From: Candidatus Acidulodesulfobacterium acidiphilum
GTDB lineage: Bacteria > SZUA-79 > Acidulodesulfobacterales > Acidulodesulfobacteraceae
Direction: 5' to 3'
DNA length: 5,727 nt
Assembly (NCBI GenBank): GCA_008534395.1
Contig: SHMQ01000057.1
Location: 1-5,727 of the forward strand
This document shows positions 4,461 to 5,727 of the stretch, one piece after another. The translations under genes were made by a program, and so were the position numbers. Positions within the stretch are counted from its first letter, which is position 1. Each line of letters begins with the position of its first letter. Under the pieces are notes generated by a model. That model was given only the letters and a program-made list of their open reading frames with translations, did no database searches and had not been told where the DNA came from.

Positions 4461-4897
4461 TTGATACGGAAAAATTGCAAATTTTATTAAATCGCCGCAA
4501 AGACAAATTCAGAATACTTCAGGAAACATTTAACTTAACGGCAAATCTCTTAAACATCGATATAGATAATTTTAACGATAAACTTAATGCCGCTTTAGCT
4601 AAAATTATAAACCTGCTCGAACTTGAAGCGCAATCTAAGCGGACGACTGGGCGAATCCTAACTAACAGCGACTACAAAGCTATCGGTATTTTTCAAAAAA
4701 GGATTAAAAAACTTAAAAACAAAAGAAAACCGGCATTGAAGGAAAATAGGCTCATTAGGTTAATGCCCAAAATATATAAAATTAAAGAAAAAAAGGGGCT
4801 GAGTTTTAGGGAACTAGCGGAATACATAAAGGAAAAATATCATATTGAAGTAAATTTTACTTATCTAAATAGAATTTACAAAAAGATTAACAAATAA
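4457..4897 (+). CDS. Small basic protein with helix-turn-helix-like C-terminus, function unknown
   Basis: This is a 146-residue, Lys/Arg/Asn/Ile-rich protein that I do not recognise as a named family. Residues 1-60 are predicted helical and leucine-rich (LLNRRKDKF, AALAKIINLLELEAQ), possibly a dimer helix. Residues about 80-100 are strongly basic (KRIKKLKNKRKPALK). Residues about 105-146 read like a helix-turn-helix: KEKKGLSFRELAEYIKEKYHIEVNFTYLNRIYKKI, where LSFRELAEYI would be the first helix and VNFTYLNRIYKKI the recognition helix. This suggests DNA binding. The ATG overlaps the recombinase stop in an ATGA arrangement, so the two are almost certainly translated from one mRNA and probably act together, for instance as a recombination directionality factor or accessory DNA-bending protein. 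That role is inferred from position only. Confidence 0.75.
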   Translation: MIDTEKLQILLNRRKDKFRILQETFNLTANLLNIDIDNFNDKLNAALAKIINLLELEAQSKRTTGRILTNSDYKAIGIFQKRIKKLKNKRKPALKENRLIRLMPKIYKIKEKKGLSFRELAEYIKEKYHIEVNFTYLNRIYKKINK

Positions 4898-4931
4898 ATT
4901 TTATGGATTTAAGGGAGCCTAAAATAAATAA

Positions 4932-5159
4932 ATGAAAAAACTCTTAACGGTTAAAGATGTTGCGGATTTGTTATGCGTAAGCCCGAAGACGCTTTACCAG
5001 TGGGCTGAATACGGGTCTATCCCCTGCTTTAAACTTAACGGAAGCTTAAGGTTCGACGAAGAAAAAATAACCGAATGGGTAAATTCTAATGAAAAAAAAT
5101 CAATTGTTGGGTATAATAACCTTAAAGGCGGAGTGCCCATGAAAAGGAGGTGTAATTAA
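4932..5159 (+). CDS. Excisionase-type helix-turn-helix DNA-binding protein
   Basis: This is a 75-residue protein of the excisionase/AlpA-like group with a MerR-type winged helix-turn-helix (HTH_17 style). The domain spans residues about 4-51: LLTVKDVADLLCVSPKTLYQWAEYGSIPCFKLNGSLRF, followed by DEEKITEWV. The TVKDVADLL..S..TLY.W pattern and the wing (GSLRF) are characteristic. Such proteins bind near attachment sites to direct excision, or regulate the adjacent integrase. It ends 2 bases before the second integrase gene, and the tail (from about residue 52) is a Lys/Gly-rich extension that carries the next gene's ribosome site in its codons. GGGAG at 4913-4917 is 14 bases from the ATG, longer than usual; a 10-codon mini-frame (4903-4935) ends on this start codon and might couple translation. 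Confidence 0.88.
   Translation: MKKLLTVKDVADLLCVSPKTLYQWAEYGSIPCFKLNGSLRFDEEKITEWVNSNEKKSIVGYNNLKGGVPMKRRCN
5145..5151 (+). promoter_or_regulatory. Strong ribosome binding site of the second integrase
   Basis: AGGAGGT, the full Shine-Dalgarno core, lies 10 bases before the ATG at 5162 and within the last codons of the excisionase-like gene. It fixes the start of the second integrase. Confidence 0.75.
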
Positions 5160-5161
5160 AC

Positions 5162-5727
5162 ATGGGCATCTTCAGACGAAAAGGGTCGGAATTTTACTGG
5201 ATGGATATAATCGCAAACGGCAAAAGATACCGGGAGTCCACGAAGTCCAAAAACAAAAAACAAGCCGAAGCGGTTTACGCAAACAGGTATTTTGAAATCG
5301 TAAACGGAAAAACGATTAAAAATGTCGAACCTAAGGCAAAGGAAGACAGATTCACCTTTGCGGAGCTTGCGGAAAAATATTTGGCGTGGGTTTACGGAAA
5401 ACAGGTATCGTACGGCAATAAAAAATCCGCTATAAATTGCTTTTTTATAAACAGGTTTAAATATTTAGACGATATTAAAATCTACGATATAGAAAAGCTG
5501 CAAAGCGAATTAATCGCAAAGGGGTATCAAAAATCCTATATCAATAAAACGTTTTCGGTATTTAAGCATATGTTTACGAAAGCGTTAGATTGGGAAATGA
5601 TCGACGAAAGCGCTTTGCAAAGGGTAAGAAGGGTTAAAAACCTAACCGGCACAAATAAAATCCTAAGGTATCTGACCAAAGAAGAAATAGAAGTCTTAAT
5701 CTCAAACTGTCCGCCGCATTTAAAACC
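5162..5727 (+). CDS. Second tyrosine recombinase/integrase, 3' end cut by the window edge
   Basis: An uninterrupted frame of 188 codons plus 2 bases runs from an ATG with a strong Shine-Dalgarno to the edge of the window. The N-terminus (MGIFRRKGSEFYWMDIIANGK) is typical of integrases with a small arm-binding domain: a beta-stranded start, then RYRESTKSKNKKQAEAVYANRYFEIVNGK to about residue 50. The core-binding domain follows at about 63-150 (FTFAELAEKYLAWVYGK, the helix ending in KTFSVFKHMFTKALDWEMI). The catalytic domain has just begun (RYLTKEEIEVLISNCPPHLK, about 169-188); all active-site residues lie beyond the edge. Integrases of this class are usually 330-400 residues. The sequence shows no obvious similarity to the first recombinase outside the general family plan. 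It forms a unit with the excisionase-like gene 2 bases upstream, a standard integration-excision module. Confidence 0.88.
   Translation, partial: MGIFRRKGSEFYWMDIIANGKRYRESTKSKNKKQAEAVYANRYFEIVNGKTIKNVEPKAKEDRFTFAELAEKYLAWVYGKQVSYGNKKSAINCFFINRFKYLDDIKIYDIEKLQSELIAKGYQKSYINKTFSVFKHMFTKALDWEMIDESALQRVRRVKNLTGTNKILRYLTKEEIEVLISNCPPHLK

Overview
The window is AT-rich bacterial DNA with compact genes, Shine-Dalgarno sites on several of them and accessory-genome content: a toxin-antitoxin pair, two tyrosine recombinases, an excisionase-type regulator and long structured intergenic stretches. No rRNA, tRNA, core housekeeping operon or transposase is visible. The low GC, Lys/Ile/Asn-rich proteins and absence of eukaryotic or archaeal signals suggest a low-GC bacterium, but I cannot name a phylum from this segment alone. 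The setting looks like an integrative element, a genomic island or a plasmid-like replicon.

Layout. Bases 1-248 hold no gene. On the minus strand, bases 979-249 encode a two-gene unit, an MNT-type nucleotidyltransferase followed, with a 4-base overlap, by a HEPN-domain protein: a HepT/MntA-like toxin-antitoxin pair. Bases 980-1661 are non-coding and unusually rich in stem-loops, including a branched inverted-repeat structure (1288-1381) and a perfect 19-bp stem (1450-1499). On the plus strand, 1662-2483 encodes a 273-residue protein whose first two thirds resemble the N-terminal and S1 domains of transcription factor NusA but without recognisable KH domains; this is the least ordinary gene here. 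A consensus -35 box overlaps its stop codon and points into about 1 kb without a convincing ORF (2484-3539). That stretch holds stem-loops, several DnaA-box-like motifs, a 160-bp block with only about 11% GC, a second cluster of hairpins and an 18-bp interrupted inverted repeat just before the next gene.

Bases 3540-4460 encode a complete tyrosine recombinase with all catalytic residues visible. It overlaps by 4 bases a small basic protein of unknown function with a helix-turn-helix-like C-terminus (4457-4897). Next come an excisionase-type helix-turn-helix protein (4932-5159) and, 2 bases later, a second, unrelated-looking tyrosine integrase that runs off the right edge (5162-5727).

How the parts may work together (inference): two recombinase modules in tandem suggest either one element with two recombinases or one element abutting another. 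The HEPN/MNT pair would stabilise the region. The NusA-like protein might modify transcription elongation or termination on the element. The DnaA-box/AT-rich block is a candidate origin, and the hairpin-rich stretches are candidates for non-coding RNA or recombinase/relaxase substrates. None of these functional links is proven by the sequence.
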